Below, piece by piece: positions 16,496-25,546 of a DNA stretch of 64,000 nt. Where the stretch lies: assembly GCA_964564435.1 (NCBI GenBank), contig CAZMAT010000008.1, positions 1 through 64,000 of the forward strand. Direction: 5' to 3'. This DNA is from Fermentibacter sp964564435. Lineage in GTDB: Bacteria > Fermentibacterota > Fermentibacteria > Fermentibacterales > Fermentibacteraceae. Position numbers and translations under genes: made by a program. The notes under the pieces were generated by a model. That model worked only from the letters and a program-made list of their open reading frames with translations. It did no database searches and was not told the origin of the DNA. Positions within the stretch are counted from its first letter, which is position 1, and every line of letters starts with the position of its first letter.

Positions 16496-18404
16496 GGGCG
16501 CAGGCGATCCCCGAGGCGATCCGCTCGGGAGTCATCCCCTGATGCCGGTAGAGGTCCTCGGGCTCTCCCGAGAGCCCGTAGCCGTCGACACCGAACCTGA
16601 GCAGGGGAGGTCCCCCGCCCGCTCCCGAAAGCGCAAGCGCGATCCTGTTGCCCAGGCCGGTGTCCCTGTCGTGGTCCTCGCAGGAGGCTGCAACCCTGGA
16701 GCCGCGCACCCGCTCGATCAGTGCGGGGGACAGGCACAGCGGGCAGCTCACTCCGAGCACCGCGGTCGAGACTCCCATCCCCTCGAGGATCCCCGCCGCG
16801 GCGAGAGCCCTTCCGCACATCGCACCCATCGCGAGGACGACTGCATCGGTGCCCTCGCGCAGCACGTCGTGCCTGCCGTAGACGAACCTGTATGCTCCGC
16901 CGAAGGCGGGCGATCCGTCCGGGCCGGTTATGACCGGTGCCTTCGACCTGCCCATCGCGATGAAGAAGTTGCCGGGATGCGTGGCTGCGAACCTCACGGC
17001 CCTGTCGGTCTGGTTGGGGTCCGCCGGGACTATCACCGAGCAGTTCCGGAGGCTTCCCGTGAGGGCGAGGTATTTGATGCAGTGGTGGGTCTTGCCGTCA
17101 GGTCCCACGTCCAGGCCGCAGTGGGTGGCGACCACCTTCAGGTTGGTCATGTTGATGTCGTTCAGCCTGTGCTGGTTGAAGGTCTCGTCCATGGCGAACA
17201 CGCCGAAGTCCGCCCAGAAGACCACCCTGTCGGCAAGCGACGCAGCTCCGGCCGCCGAAGCGGTGTGGTGCTCCATGATGCCCGACTGCACGAAGAAATC
17301 GGGGTATGCCTTCGCGAAGGCCTCCGTCTTCACAGAGCCGGCGAGGTCGCAGTCGAACACCAGCGGCACCGCGTCGCGGTTCAGGGAGGCCAGGTCGAGG
17401 AGAGCCATGCCGAAGGCAGACCTGTTGTCTCCCCTGTGGTCCGCTCCATAGGTCCTGGGGATCCCTGCATGGCCCAGCACCGCCCCTGAGCAGGGTATCC
17501 GGGAAGGCGTCGGGATGGCTGCGGACGACTTCCTGGTTTCAGCCAGGGAGTCGATGTCGTCGGGGATGCCCAGTTCGGAGAGGGCTCTCGCCGCGCCCTC
17601 CCTGTCGAGCGCCTTGCCGTGGTACTGCTCGTCGTTCTCCATGAAAGAGACGCCCCTGCCCATCACGGTCCGGGCTAGGAGCACGCTCGGCCCCGGAAGC
17701 CCCCTCGCCCGCGCCAGGGCGGCATAGAGGGCGTCGAGATCGTGCCCGTCGACCGACGCCACGTCCCAGCCGTCGGAGGCGTATTCCGCAGCGAGGTCTA
17801 CGGGCATGACGTCCCCGGTCCTGCCGGAGATCTGCAGGCCGTTGAGGTCGACCACCACCGTGACCGGCAGCCTCCTTGCGGCCGCGAAGCGCCTGGCCTC
17901 GACTATCTGTCCCTTCTGCTGCTCGCCGTCGCCCATCACCACGAAGACATGGTTCTGGAAGCCTGCCAGCCCGTCGGCCAGGGCGAGGCCGCACGCCCCC
18001 GAGAGCCCCTGCCCGAGGTTGCCCGTGGTCAGTTCCACTCCCGGTACCGATCTCTCGATGTGGCCCTCGAAGGGGCTGCCCGCAAGGCGGAAGGACCTGA
18101 CGGCGGCCTCGGCGTCGAAGAAGCCCAGCCTGCCGAGGACCGAGTAGACGCCTGGCGACGTGTGGCCGTGGCTGACCACTATCCTGTCCCGTCCCCTCCT
18201 CCATGGATCGGAGGGATCGACGTCGGCCTGGCTCCAGAGCATCGCGTAGATCTCGGCGGAGGACATTGAGCCGCCGGGGTGGCCGCTGCCGGCCAGGGTG
18301 GTCATGCGGATGATGTCGCCCCTCACCTGGCGGCAGAACTCGGCCAGCCCCTCCCTGACGTCCGCAGGAAGAACGGGAGAACGGAAGAGCGTTCTCCGGA
18401 TCAC
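16485..18404 (-). CDS. tkt: Transketolase, full length
   Basis: 639 residues from a GTG at 18404 that overlaps the FtcD stop (GTGA). The thiamine diphosphate motif is MGDGEQQKGQIVEA...VVDLN (about residues 145-175). The first domain has GSGHPGGSMSSAE, the pyrimidine domain SAFGMALLDLA and SGIMEHHTASAAGAASLAD, and a C-terminal transketolase domain completes it. Transketolase moves two-carbon ketol units between sugar phosphates in the cytosolic pentose phosphate or Calvin-type pathways. Both halves, often split in archaea and some bacteria, are on one chain here. Coupling to FtcD is unusual and has no obvious metabolic reason. The gene runs 11 bases into the convergent flavoprotein gene. Confidence 0.88.
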   Translation of the reverse strand: MIRRTLFRSPVLPADVREGLAEFCRQVRGDIIRMTTLAGSGHPGGSMSSAEIYAMLWSQADVDPSDPWRRGRDRIVVSHGHTSPGVYSVLGRLGFFDAEAAVRSFRLAGSPFEGHIERSVPGVELTTGNLGQGLSGACGLALADGLAGFQNHVFVVMGDGEQQKGQIVEARRFAAARRLPVTVVVDLNGLQISGRTGDVMPVDLAAEYASDGWDVASVDGHDLDALYAALARARGLPGPSVLLARTVMGRGVSFMENDEQYHGKALDREGAARALSELGIPDDIDSLAETRKSSAAIPTPSRIPCSGAVLGHAGIPRTYGADHRGDNRSAFGMALLDLASLNRDAVPLVFDCDLAGSVKTEAFAKAYPDFFVQSGIMEHHTASAAGAASLADRVVFWADFGVFAMDETFNQHRLNDINMTNLKVVATHCGLDVGPDGKTHHCIKYLALTGSLRNCSVIVPADPNQTDRAVRFAATHPGNFFIAMGRSKAPVITGPDGSPAFGGAYRFVYGRHDVLREGTDAVVLAMGAMCGRALAAAGILEGMGVSTAVLGVSCPLCLSPALIERVRGSRVAASCEDHDRDTGLGNRIALALSGAGGGPPLLRFGVDGYGLSGEPEDLYRHQGMTPERIASGIACALRA

Positions 18405-20110
18405 TCCTTCCGCTCCCCGCCCGCTGCGGGCGATTCGAGGGAGGAACGCACCATGGCCAGCACTCCTTCGGACAGGGCCGCCGTCTCGTCTAGCAGGGCC
18501 TTCGCCCTGGCGGCGGTGGAGGCCGCCTTCGAGGAGTCCTCGAGCTGCGCTATGTTGATCATCACGTTGAAGTAGGCTCCCTCCGAAGCCGCCCTGGCAC
18601 ACGAGGCCGCCACGCCGGCGTCGGAGAGGGAGGCCCCGAGGCCCCTGCCCGCCGCGATTCCGGCCATCCTCGCGATCTCCGGACAGCGTTCGAGCACCGA
18701 CATGGGCACTGCGGCCGCGCCGGCGATGGCCTCCTGCACGCCCTCCCCGCTCCTGAAGGCCTCCATGAGCACGTTGAAGGCCGCCGTATCCTCGTCGATC
18801 GCCCTCAGGAGATCCTCCTTCAGGTCCTGTGCCGAAGGCGCCATCCCGGCCATCTCGTCCCAGGCCGACGCGCAGTCGCGGCTCCTTGCGGTGAGGTTGG
18901 CCACCATCGCCGAGAGCGCTGCGCCGAGCGAGGCCACCAGGGCTGCCACGGAGCCGCCGCCCGGGGCGGGCGAGTCGGAGGAGAGCTCGTCGGCGAAGTC
19001 GCGGCATGTCATGCCCGAGAGGGTCTGCCCGTCGGCCAGCAGGTACTCTATGACCTTCGACCGGGGATCGAAGGGCGCCACGTCGCGAAGTCCCATGGAG
19101 CGTACGGCGGTCTCGACCAGGCGCTTCTCGGGGAGGCCGGGTGACACGGCCATCTTGCCGATGCCCCTGAGGCCCGAGTCCTGCATGGCGAGGTAGTAGC
19201 GGCCGGCCTCGACCATGGAGGAGAGCGGGACGAGACCGACTATCTCGGATCCGGTGACCCTGTAGCCGAGCTTCTCGGCCTCCCGCCTGGTGGTTTCGAA
19301 AGCCACGTGGAGAGGAGTCACCGAGGTGTCGGTCAGGTTCATCGTCACCTGGGCGCAGTTGTATTCGGCTATGAACCATCCCGTTGCCTTGCAGGCCCGC
19401 AGGAGGCCGGGGGTCTGCACCTTGTTGCCCTGGCCGTCGCGCACGAACTTCCAGGACGAGTCGCGCAGCGTCCTGCCCGAATCGCGGATGGTGAGCGCTA
19501 TCTCCTTCGCGACCGAATCGTCCGTCGTGTTGAGGTTCACGTTGTAGGCCACGAGGAAGTTCCTTGCGCCTATCACGGTCACCCCGGTCCTCGCGACCCT
19601 GTCGTTCCATCCGTCCGGGCCGAAGTCGGGCTCCCAGCCCGGCGTTCCCAGCTTGCCGGGGAGCGCCTCGTATTCGCCTTCTCTGATATCGGGGAGCTTC
19701 TCGCGGGACGGCCTCGTCGCGGCCTTCTCATAGAGGTAGACCGGGATCCCCAGCTCCCCGCCGACCCTGGCGCCGAGCCGCCTGGCCAGTTCGACGCATT
19801 CGTCCATCGACACGCCGGAGACGGGGACGAACGGGCACACGTCCGTGGCCCCCTGTCTGGGATGTGCTCCGGTGTGCACGGACATGTCGATGAGCGAGGC
19901 GGCCTTCTCTATGAGTCTGAACGCGGCCTCGAGGACTGCCCCGGGCTCGCCCGCGATCGTGACGACCGTCCGGTTCGTCGCCGCACCCGGGTCGACGTCG
20001 AGGACCCTGGCCCCCGAAACGGACGAGGCGGCCTTGACAACCGCGTCTATGACGTCTCTGTTTCTTCCCTCTGAGATGTTGGGAACGCACTCCACTATCC
20101 TGCGGGACAT
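18401..20110 (-). CDS. ftcD: Bifunctional glutamate formimidoyltransferase / formiminotetrahydrofolate cyclodeaminase
   Basis: 569 residues with GGGAGGG before the ATG. Residues ~1-300 are the formiminotransferase, opening IVECVPNISEGRNRDVIDA and with the HTGAHPRQGATDV active-site segment. Residues ~370-560 are the cyclodeaminase (LSSDSPAPGGGSVAALVASLGAALSAMV). Together they move the formimino group from formiminoglutamate to tetrahydrofolate and release ammonia, giving methenyl-THF, at the end of histidine degradation. A single fused chain is typical of animals and of some anaerobic bacteria. Histidine ammonia-lyase is 18 kb downstream; HutU and HutI are not in the window. The stop overlaps the transketolase start. 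Confidence 0.93.
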   Translation of the reverse strand: MSRRIVECVPNISEGRNRDVIDAVVKAASSVSGARVLDVDPGAATNRTVVTIAGEPGAVLEAAFRLIEKAASLIDMSVHTGAHPRQGATDVCPFVPVSGVSMDECVELARRLGARVGGELGIPVYLYEKAATRPSREKLPDIREGEYEALPGKLGTPGWEPDFGPDGWNDRVARTGVTVIGARNFLVAYNVNLNTTDDSVAKEIALTIRDSGRTLRDSSWKFVRDGQGNKVQTPGLLRACKATGWFIAEYNCAQVTMNLTDTSVTPLHVAFETTRREAEKLGYRVTGSEIVGLVPLSSMVEAGRYYLAMQDSGLRGIGKMAVSPGLPEKRLVETAVRSMGLRDVAPFDPRSKVIEYLLADGQTLSGMTCRDFADELSSDSPAPGGGSVAALVASLGAALSAMVANLTARSRDCASAWDEMAGMAPSAQDLKEDLLRAIDEDTAAFNVLMEAFRSGEGVQEAIAGAAAVPMSVLERCPEIARMAGIAAGRGLGASLSDAGVAASCARAASEGAYFNVMINIAQLEDSSKAASTAARAKALLDETAALSEGVLAMVRSSLESPAAGGERKE

Positions 20111-20151
20111 CCGACCCTCCCATGGGCTCAGGGATACGATCCGCGAAGCTA

Positions 20152-20176
20152 GTCAACGGGCGAGGGGGCGTCAACG
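20152..20176. promoter_or_regulatory. Two direct GTCAACG repeats in the FtcD / GH84 divergent spacer
   Basis: GTCAACG occurs at 20152-20158 and again at 20170-20176, 18 bases apart. On the minus strand each reads CGTTGAC and includes a TTGAC -35-like core directed toward ftcD. A GTATCC -10-like element lies closer than the usual 17 bases. The repeats could be overlapping promoters or a regulator site. Confidence 0.3.
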
Positions 20177-20180
20177 AAAA

Positions 20181-21356
20181 GTGGGCTTTTTCAACGACCT
20201 AAGAGGTGTGGTGGAGGGGTTTTACGGTCCGCCGTACCCTTCCCCGCACAGGCTCGCGATGCTCGACATCGTCTCGGGCCTGCCGGGCGTCCCGGCATGG
20301 CTCCACGCACCCAAGGACGATCCCTTCCACCGGATGCGCTGGAGGGAGAGGCGCCCCGATGCTTCGATGACTGATCTCGAATCCTCGGTGTCCGGTGCGA
20401 AGCGCCTGGGGGTGTCCTGGATCGAGGGATGCAGCCCGTGGAGGTTCCGGGAAGGCGACGCGCCGCTGGTCCGCGAGAAGGCCGCCGAAGCCCGGGGGAT
20501 CGGCGCAGCCGGATTCGCAGTTCTCTTCGACGACGTGGAGGAGCCGGCCACCAGGGATCTCGCCGCCGGGCAGGCCGCACTGCTCGCTGAAGCTGCGGCG
20601 GGAAGCGGGCTGCCGGTGGTCGCCTGCCCCACGGTCTACTGCGGGGAGCAGCTCGAGGAAGGGGAGGGGGAGGCCTATCTGGACGAGTTCATCAGGCTCC
20701 TCCCCGAGGGATGCGCCATTCTCTGGACCGGCTCGGGCGTGATCCCGCGGAGGATGGATCTCTGCCCCGCCGTCGAAGGCATCGCCGCAGAAGGCCGCGT
20801 CGTGATCTGGGACAACCTCCTGGCCGACGACTACACTCTGAGGAGGCTCTTCCTCGGTGAACCCCGCGACAGGGTCGTCGAGGGATGCGGGTACCTGCTG
20901 AACCCTTCCTTCAGGGCGCTCCCTTCGATCTACACGCTCTGGAGGATGGCCTCTCTCCTGTCCGGGGGCGGTGCGCCGGAGATCCCGCCGGTGCTCGCGG
21001 GCCTGACCGAAGGGCTCGCGCTCCTGTCCGAGTTCCACGACATCCCCTGGGGGGTGCGTCCGAAGATAATCGACCTCCTGGACAGCCTCGGCGATGCCCT
21101 CGAGAGGGGCACCGGCTTTTCGGCCGCGGCTGAGCGGGCATGCCGCGACCTCGAATCGTTCCGCGACCGCCTGAAGGAGAGCCCGGGAGGATTCGAGATC
21201 CTTCCCTATCTGAACGACATCACGAGGCTCCTCTCGATCTGGCGGAAGGCGCTCGCGTCACCCCACCCCGGCAGGGAACTCGAGAGGCTGATGGTGGACA
21301 GGCTCCCCTGGGACCATCCTCTCGCGATCGGGACGGCCAGGAGGATGAAGAGTTGA
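20181..21356 (+). CDS. GH84-like beta-N-acetylhexosaminidase (O-GlcNAcase-type catalytic domain)
   Basis: About 391 residues. The start is uncertain: GTG at 20181 is the best candidate, with a distant GAGGGGG. The sequence opens with the hallmark GVVEGFYGPPYPSPHRLAML and continues with WLHAPKDDPFHRMRWRE. The catalytic aspartate pair is FAVLFDDVEE (about residues 117-118). These are the signatures of family 84 glycosidases, which remove N-acetylglucosamine by substrate-assisted catalysis. The last ~100 residues are helical. There is no signal peptide, so it is probably cytosolic and may act in cell-wall or aminosugar recycling. The stop overlaps the TTG of the ThyX gene. Confidence 0.8.
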   Translation: MGFFNDLRGVVEGFYGPPYPSPHRLAMLDIVSGLPGVPAWLHAPKDDPFHRMRWRERRPDASMTDLESSVSGAKRLGVSWIEGCSPWRFREGDAPLVREKAAEARGIGAAGFAVLFDDVEEPATRDLAAGQAALLAEAAAGSGLPVVACPTVYCGEQLEEGEGEAYLDEFIRLLPEGCAILWTGSGVIPRRMDLCPAVEGIAAEGRVVIWDNLLADDYTLRRLFLGEPRDRVVEGCGYLLNPSFRALPSIYTLWRMASLLSGGGAPEIPPVLAGLTEGLALLSEFHDIPWGVRPKIIDLLDSLGDALERGTGFSAAAERACRDLESFRDRLKESPGGFEILPYLNDITRLLSIWRKALASPHPGRELERLMVDRLPWDHPLAIGTARRMKS

Positions 21357-22663
21357 GGGTGGTGCTGGCAGGCTTCAACACCGACAGGCAGTTCTCGTCG
21401 GAGACGCCGGAGACGATCTCCGCGGCCTATGCCAGGATCAGCCGCGATCCGCGGCCGGTGTGGGACCTGAGGGAGGAAGCCGCCAGGGAGACTGCGAACG
21501 CCAGGAAGTCCAACTCCAGGATCGTGTTCGGGTTCGGTCACTCATCGGTCGCAGAGCACGCGGTCTTCAACCTCGACATAGGCGGCATCTCCAGGTTCGC
21601 TGCCGAGGCCCTGCAGTCCTTCAGGCTCGCGAGCTTCATGGAGAAGTCCCAGCGCTACATCAGGATGGAAGGCGACTGGATCGTCCCCGAAGGGCTCCCG
21701 GAGGGCATGTCGGGAGTCTTCGAGAGCACCTGCCGGGAGCTCTTCGGATTGTACGGCGGGATCCTCGAAGCCCTCGAGGCCACCGGTGTTCCCGCCGCAT
21801 CGGCCAGGGAGGACGCCAGGTACGTGCTTCCCCTCGCCACGGCCTGCCAGATGGGCATGACTGCCAACGCAAGGGAGCTCGAGCACATCATGCGCAGGCT
21901 CAGAGCATGGCCGGTGCCCGAAGTGGCCGCGCTGGCAGGAGCCATTTCCGACGCGGTCGAGCCGGCCGCCCCGTCGCTCTTCAGGCACACCACGCCCGTG
22001 GAGATGGACTCGTTCGCAGCGCGTTCCGCCCTGTCGCCCCGCGGGGTGCCCCGGCGCGCAGTGTCCCTCGTGGACGGCGACGGCGACGCCGCAGTCGGCA
22101 TCCGCCTCATCGCCGAGAGGGACGGGCTGACCCACGGCAGGGCCCGGTCCGCCTGGAGGGCGATGGAGGGCCCGGAGAGGGAGCTGCTGTTCGAGGATTT
22201 CAGGGACAGGCTCGGGGTCCACGACGCGCTCCCGAGGATCTGGGAGATGGCCCGCTTCACGTTCGAGATCTCCGCGTCATCCACCGCCTTCGCCCAGCTC
22301 AAGAGGCACAGGATGGCGACTATCTCGGCCTCCGCACCCTATCCTGGATCCGGGATCGTCGTGCCTCCGTCCTTCGCCGGCACCAGGGCCGGCAGGCTCC
22401 TCGCGCGCGGCATGGCAGCCTCCGAGAGCCTGGCTTCCGCCCTGCCGGTTCCTCTCAGGCCCTACGCCCTTCTCAATGCGCACAGGAGAGCGGTCATCGT
22501 GTCGATGAACGCGCGCGAGCTGGTGCATTTCTCGCGGCTGCGCGAAGACTCCCACGCCCAGTGGGACATCCGGGGGATTTCGGGGAGGATGCTGGAACTG
22601 GCCGGGAGGCGCGCCCCGCTGACGCTGTCCATGTCGGGCGGGAAGTCGGATTTCGGGAACTAG
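21353..22663 (+). CDS. Tandem-domain FAD-dependent thymidylate synthase (ThyX-like)
   Basis: 436 residues from a TTG at 21353, eight bases after AGGAGG and overlapping the GH84 stop. Two ThyX-type halves are visible. The first (residues ~40-190) has FGHSSVAEHA, SFRLASFMEKSQRY and NARELEHIM. The second (~285-430) has FTFEISASSTAFAQLKRHRM, NARELVHFSRLRE and AQWDIRG. Canonical ThyX has one RHRxxSxxxxSxRY motif; here the first half keeps the serines and RY but has SFR in place of RHR, while the second keeps RHR but loses the SxRY end. ThyX makes dTMP from dUMP with methylene-THF and FADH2. Two-domain forms of about this type are known in a few lineages. Activity should not be assumed. Confidence 0.78.
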   Translation: MRVVLAGFNTDRQFSSETPETISAAYARISRDPRPVWDLREEAARETANARKSNSRIVFGFGHSSVAEHAVFNLDIGGISRFAAEALQSFRLASFMEKSQRYIRMEGDWIVPEGLPEGMSGVFESTCRELFGLYGGILEALEATGVPAASAREDARYVLPLATACQMGMTANARELEHIMRRLRAWPVPEVAALAGAISDAVEPAAPSLFRHTTPVEMDSFAARSALSPRGVPRRAVSLVDGDGDAAVGIRLIAERDGLTHGRARSAWRAMEGPERELLFEDFRDRLGVHDALPRIWEMARFTFEISASSTAFAQLKRHRMATISASAPYPGSGIVVPPSFAGTRAGRLLARGMAASESLASALPVPLRPYALLNAHRRAVIVSMNARELVHFSRLREDSHAQWDIRGISGRMLELAGRRAPLTLSMSGGKSDFGN

Positions 22664-25488
22664 CGCTCCAGCAGGACCTCGACGGTCCTGGGCGTGCCGG
22701 TGCGGTTCCGCGTGGACGGTGTGATCCGGAGCAGCACCCTTGCGGGAATCGTCGAAACGTCGCGCCTGCTCAGCCAGGTAACCGTCCCCGTGCCGCCGGC
22801 CGCTCCCGCGCCCTCGGTCGTGGCCGGCCTCCAGGTGACGCCGGAATCGAGGCTGATCGAGACGGCCGCATCGAGCGCCATCCCGTCCGGATCGGTCATC
22901 TCGTACCGCACCGAAACCCGCCCTGTCTCGGGATCGACGTTCGCGACGGCCTGGATCACCGCGGGCAGGGAGGAGTTCACGATCGCGACGGGAGACACGA
23001 CGGCCGAGAAGGTCGTGTCCATGTCGGCGGCGAAGGCTCTGAACTCTATCTCCTCCTCCTCCGCCCCCGGCAGGTCGGCGGAGGAGTTCCACCCGACAGT
23101 CAGGCGGTACCCCTCGGGTCCGAAGGGTCCGTTGTCCATCACTCCCGTGGCGGTGACCCATTCATCCGAGCCGAGCGATCTGTACTGGATCCCGACCGAC
23201 AGCCCGTCGCCTTCGGAGTCGGTCATGGCCAGCACCACGGGAACCAGCCCCCTGTGGACGCTCCTGGCCCCCGGCGACGTGAGGGCCATGGCCGGGGGTG
23301 AGTTGTTGTCGAGATGGAACGCGGATGACGGGACAGGGAGGGACCCGGTTCCGTCCGGGGAGATCCTGAACCGCGCCCTGGCAGCGTCGACGCCGGGCGC
23401 GTCGATCCGGGACTCCCAGACTATCTCCCGTTCATAGAACCTCGGATCGAACTCGCCCGGGGCGGAGACTGTGGCCCTGCTCCATGTGATCCCGTCGTCC
23501 AGCGAATACTCGTAGCCCACCGTCCCTGCCGCGTCACCTACTCCGGGCAGCCTCACCCCGAGCCTCACCCTGCCCGAGACCTCATAGTCGGGAGCAAGGA
23601 TCTGTCCGGCAAGGGCGCTCGAACTGTCGCTGCCGAACTCCTCCATCACGGACCAGTCGCCCTCGTCCGCGTCGAGCGCCCTCATCCTGAAGGAAAGGCC
23701 ACCCTCCGCGGCCGTCCGCGCGAGATCCCGCCCGGCGTCCCATTCCAGCGGCTCGCCGTATAGCCACGGGTCGATCTCGAGGGTGCTGCCCCGGAGGACG
23801 GCAGGGAGCCAAGTGAGGCCGCCGTCCACCGAGTACTGCCCCTGCAGGCTCAGGACGTCGCTCTCCGGATCCTCGACCGCGTAGTGGAGCCGGTACGTGC
23901 CGTCCGGGAGCGGTTCCGGAGCCGTGAGATAGAGCCTGGGCGGGGAGTTGTTGTCTATGCGGAAGATGGAGGACAACCCGGCGATGCCGGGCCCGGACGC
24001 GCACCTCGGAGTGATCCTGAGCCTCACATCCCTGGCTTCGGCGCTTCCGAGGTCGTCCGCGCTCCTCCACACGATCCCGCTCCCGGTCTCCCTGAAGCTG
24101 TGCGTCTGGTTCCACGACAGGCCGGCATCCGTCGACCACGAAACGTCCAGGCCGGTGAGAAGCCCTCCGCTCGAGCAGAACTGAACGCTCACATCGCCCG
24201 AATACTCGCCCGAAAGACCCGATATCGTGAGCATCGGCAGTGTGCCCAGACCGTAGCTGCCCGAATTGGATGCATCGGCGTATGACATGGGCCATGACCC
24301 CGGTGAAGCCGATCCTACGGGGTACGCAGCGAGGAGCCCGTTCACCCCCGGTACGACGATGTCGGTGATGCCGTTCCCGTCCACGTCACCGGCGGCGGGT
24401 GCATACAGGACGCCTTCGGGATGCGCGAAGCTGCGCTCTTCGAGGATCTTCCCGTCCGAATCCCATGTCAGCACCGAGCCGTCGTCGGTGCACACCAGGA
24501 CAGTGTTGCGGTCCCATGTCGAGAGCAGGAGGGGGCAAGTGGGCTTGCCTCCCACGGCCACCGGCCAGCGCCATGTCCCGGCCAGGGATCCGTCGCTGTC
24601 GATGAGGTAGAGCAGCGACGCCTCGGTGGCCAGGGAGACCTGGAGCCTGCCGGCGGCGCAGTCGATCACGCCGACGGCGAGAGTGCCCTTGACCGGCCTG
24701 GAGTCGAGGGTGTAGGGCCATCCCGGCAGCCGGGCGCCGTGCAGGTCGAGGGCGTGCACCTTCCTGTCGCCGGTTGCGAAAATGATGTCGGAGAGCCCGT
24801 CGGCATCGAGATCGGCCGACACCGGAGCCGCCGAGACCGAGAATCCCGTGCCTGCAGGCCAGCCCGGCAGCAGCACTCCGCTCATGTCATAGACGGCTAT
24901 GGAGGCGTTCGACAGCGCACAGACCACCCCGGCGCCGAGGCCGCTCCCGACGGTCACCTGCGAGGGCGTCCACTCGAGCCTCCCCCCGGGTTCGATCGGC
25001 CAGCCCGGCAGGGCGTCACCGTATTCGTCGACCAGGTGGATCCTGCCGTCGGTGGTGCCGAGAGCCAGCTCCCTCGCGCCGTCGGAATCCAGGTCGAGCG
25101 CCGAGACGCCCGTGACGGGGTGAGAGCCGAGATCGACAGGCCAGCCGGGGAACTCGTCGCCCCCGAGGTCGGTCAGGTGCAGGAGGCCTTCGTCGTCGAC
25201 ATGGCAGAGGGCCATGGCGCCGTGGACCCTGGAATCGAAGGAACAGGGCCTGAAGCTGACCCCGGCCGACGTCGAGAGGGGGAACCCGGGGACCGGCGAC
25301 CCGGATCCGTCCCATCCCCCGAGCCCCCTGTCTCCCAGTGGGATGTAAGTGCACAGGCCGATCCGGCCATCGCCGCTCAGTATCGGGGAATCCCTGGGTA
25401 TGCCTCCGGCTGGAACCTGCCACAGCGGTGCGGGGTTCAGACCAAGAAGAGCGACGGCCACCAGAGCCGCTGTCGGGAACAGATGCAA
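22660..25488 (-). CDS. Large secreted beta-propeller/FG-GAP and Ig-like repeat protein
   Basis: 942 residues, TTG start at 25488 immediately after CTGGAGG. The upstream in-frame stop is close, so no other start fits. The N-terminus is a signal peptide (TAALVAVALLGLNPAPLWQ). Residues ~30-430 contain repeated blocks with a GWP motif and D-x-D-x-D-G calcium-type turns (DLDSDGAREL, DLDADGLSDI, DVDGNGITDI), as in FG-GAP/VCBS propellers. Residues ~440-940 carry at least three Ig-like modules ('DNNSPP' linkers, 'YSxDxGxTW' strands). Probably exported to the surface or periplasm, with an adhesive or structural role. It shares a four-base CTAG stop region with thyX on the other strand. Confidence 0.75.
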   Translation of the reverse strand: MHLFPTAALVAVALLGLNPAPLWQVPAGGIPRDSPILSGDGRIGLCTYIPLGDRGLGGWDGSGSPVPGFPLSTSAGVSFRPCSFDSRVHGAMALCHVDDEGLLHLTDLGGDEFPGWPVDLGSHPVTGVSALDLDSDGARELALGTTDGRIHLVDEYGDALPGWPIEPGGRLEWTPSQVTVGSGLGAGVVCALSNASIAVYDMSGVLLPGWPAGTGFSVSAAPVSADLDADGLSDIIFATGDRKVHALDLHGARLPGWPYTLDSRPVKGTLAVGVIDCAAGRLQVSLATEASLLYLIDSDGSLAGTWRWPVAVGGKPTCPLLLSTWDRNTVLVCTDDGSVLTWDSDGKILEERSFAHPEGVLYAPAAGDVDGNGITDIVVPGVNGLLAAYPVGSASPGSWPMSYADASNSGSYGLGTLPMLTISGLSGEYSGDVSVQFCSSGGLLTGLDVSWSTDAGLSWNQTHSFRETGSGIVWRSADDLGSAEARDVRLRITPRCASGPGIAGLSSIFRIDNNSPPRLYLTAPEPLPDGTYRLHYAVEDPESDVLSLQGQYSVDGGLTWLPAVLRGSTLEIDPWLYGEPLEWDAGRDLARTAAEGGLSFRMRALDADEGDWSVMEEFGSDSSSALAGQILAPDYEVSGRVRLGVRLPGVGDAAGTVGYEYSLDDGITWSRATVSAPGEFDPRFYEREIVWESRIDAPGVDAARARFRISPDGTGSLPVPSSAFHLDNNSPPAMALTSPGARSVHRGLVPVVLAMTDSEGDGLSVGIQYRSLGSDEWVTATGVMDNGPFGPEGYRLTVGWNSSADLPGAEEEEIEFRAFAADMDTTFSAVVSPVAIVNSSLPAVIQAVANVDPETGRVSVRYEMTDPDGMALDAAVSISLDSGVTWRPATTEGAGAAGGTGTVTWLSRRDVSTIPARVLLRITPSTRNRTGTPRTVEVLLER

Positions 25489-25516
25489 CCTCCAGGAAAG
25501 GGAATAAACCCTGATA

Positions 25517-25546
25517 AAGCTAGCGAATCTACAGCATTCCGGTCAA
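25517..25546 (-). promoter_or_regulatory. Divergent promoter for the secreted repeat-protein gene
   Basis: On the minus strand TTGACC (25546-25541) is followed after 18 bases by TAGCTT (25522-25517), a weak -10. The predicted transcript would start about 20 bases before the TTG start codon at 25488. Confidence 0.35.

Noticed and set aside
16485..19610. Single 1041-codon minus-strand protein
   Set aside because: The part above 18404 is the wrong frame of ftcD; the real transketolase begins at the GTG that overlaps the ftcD stop.
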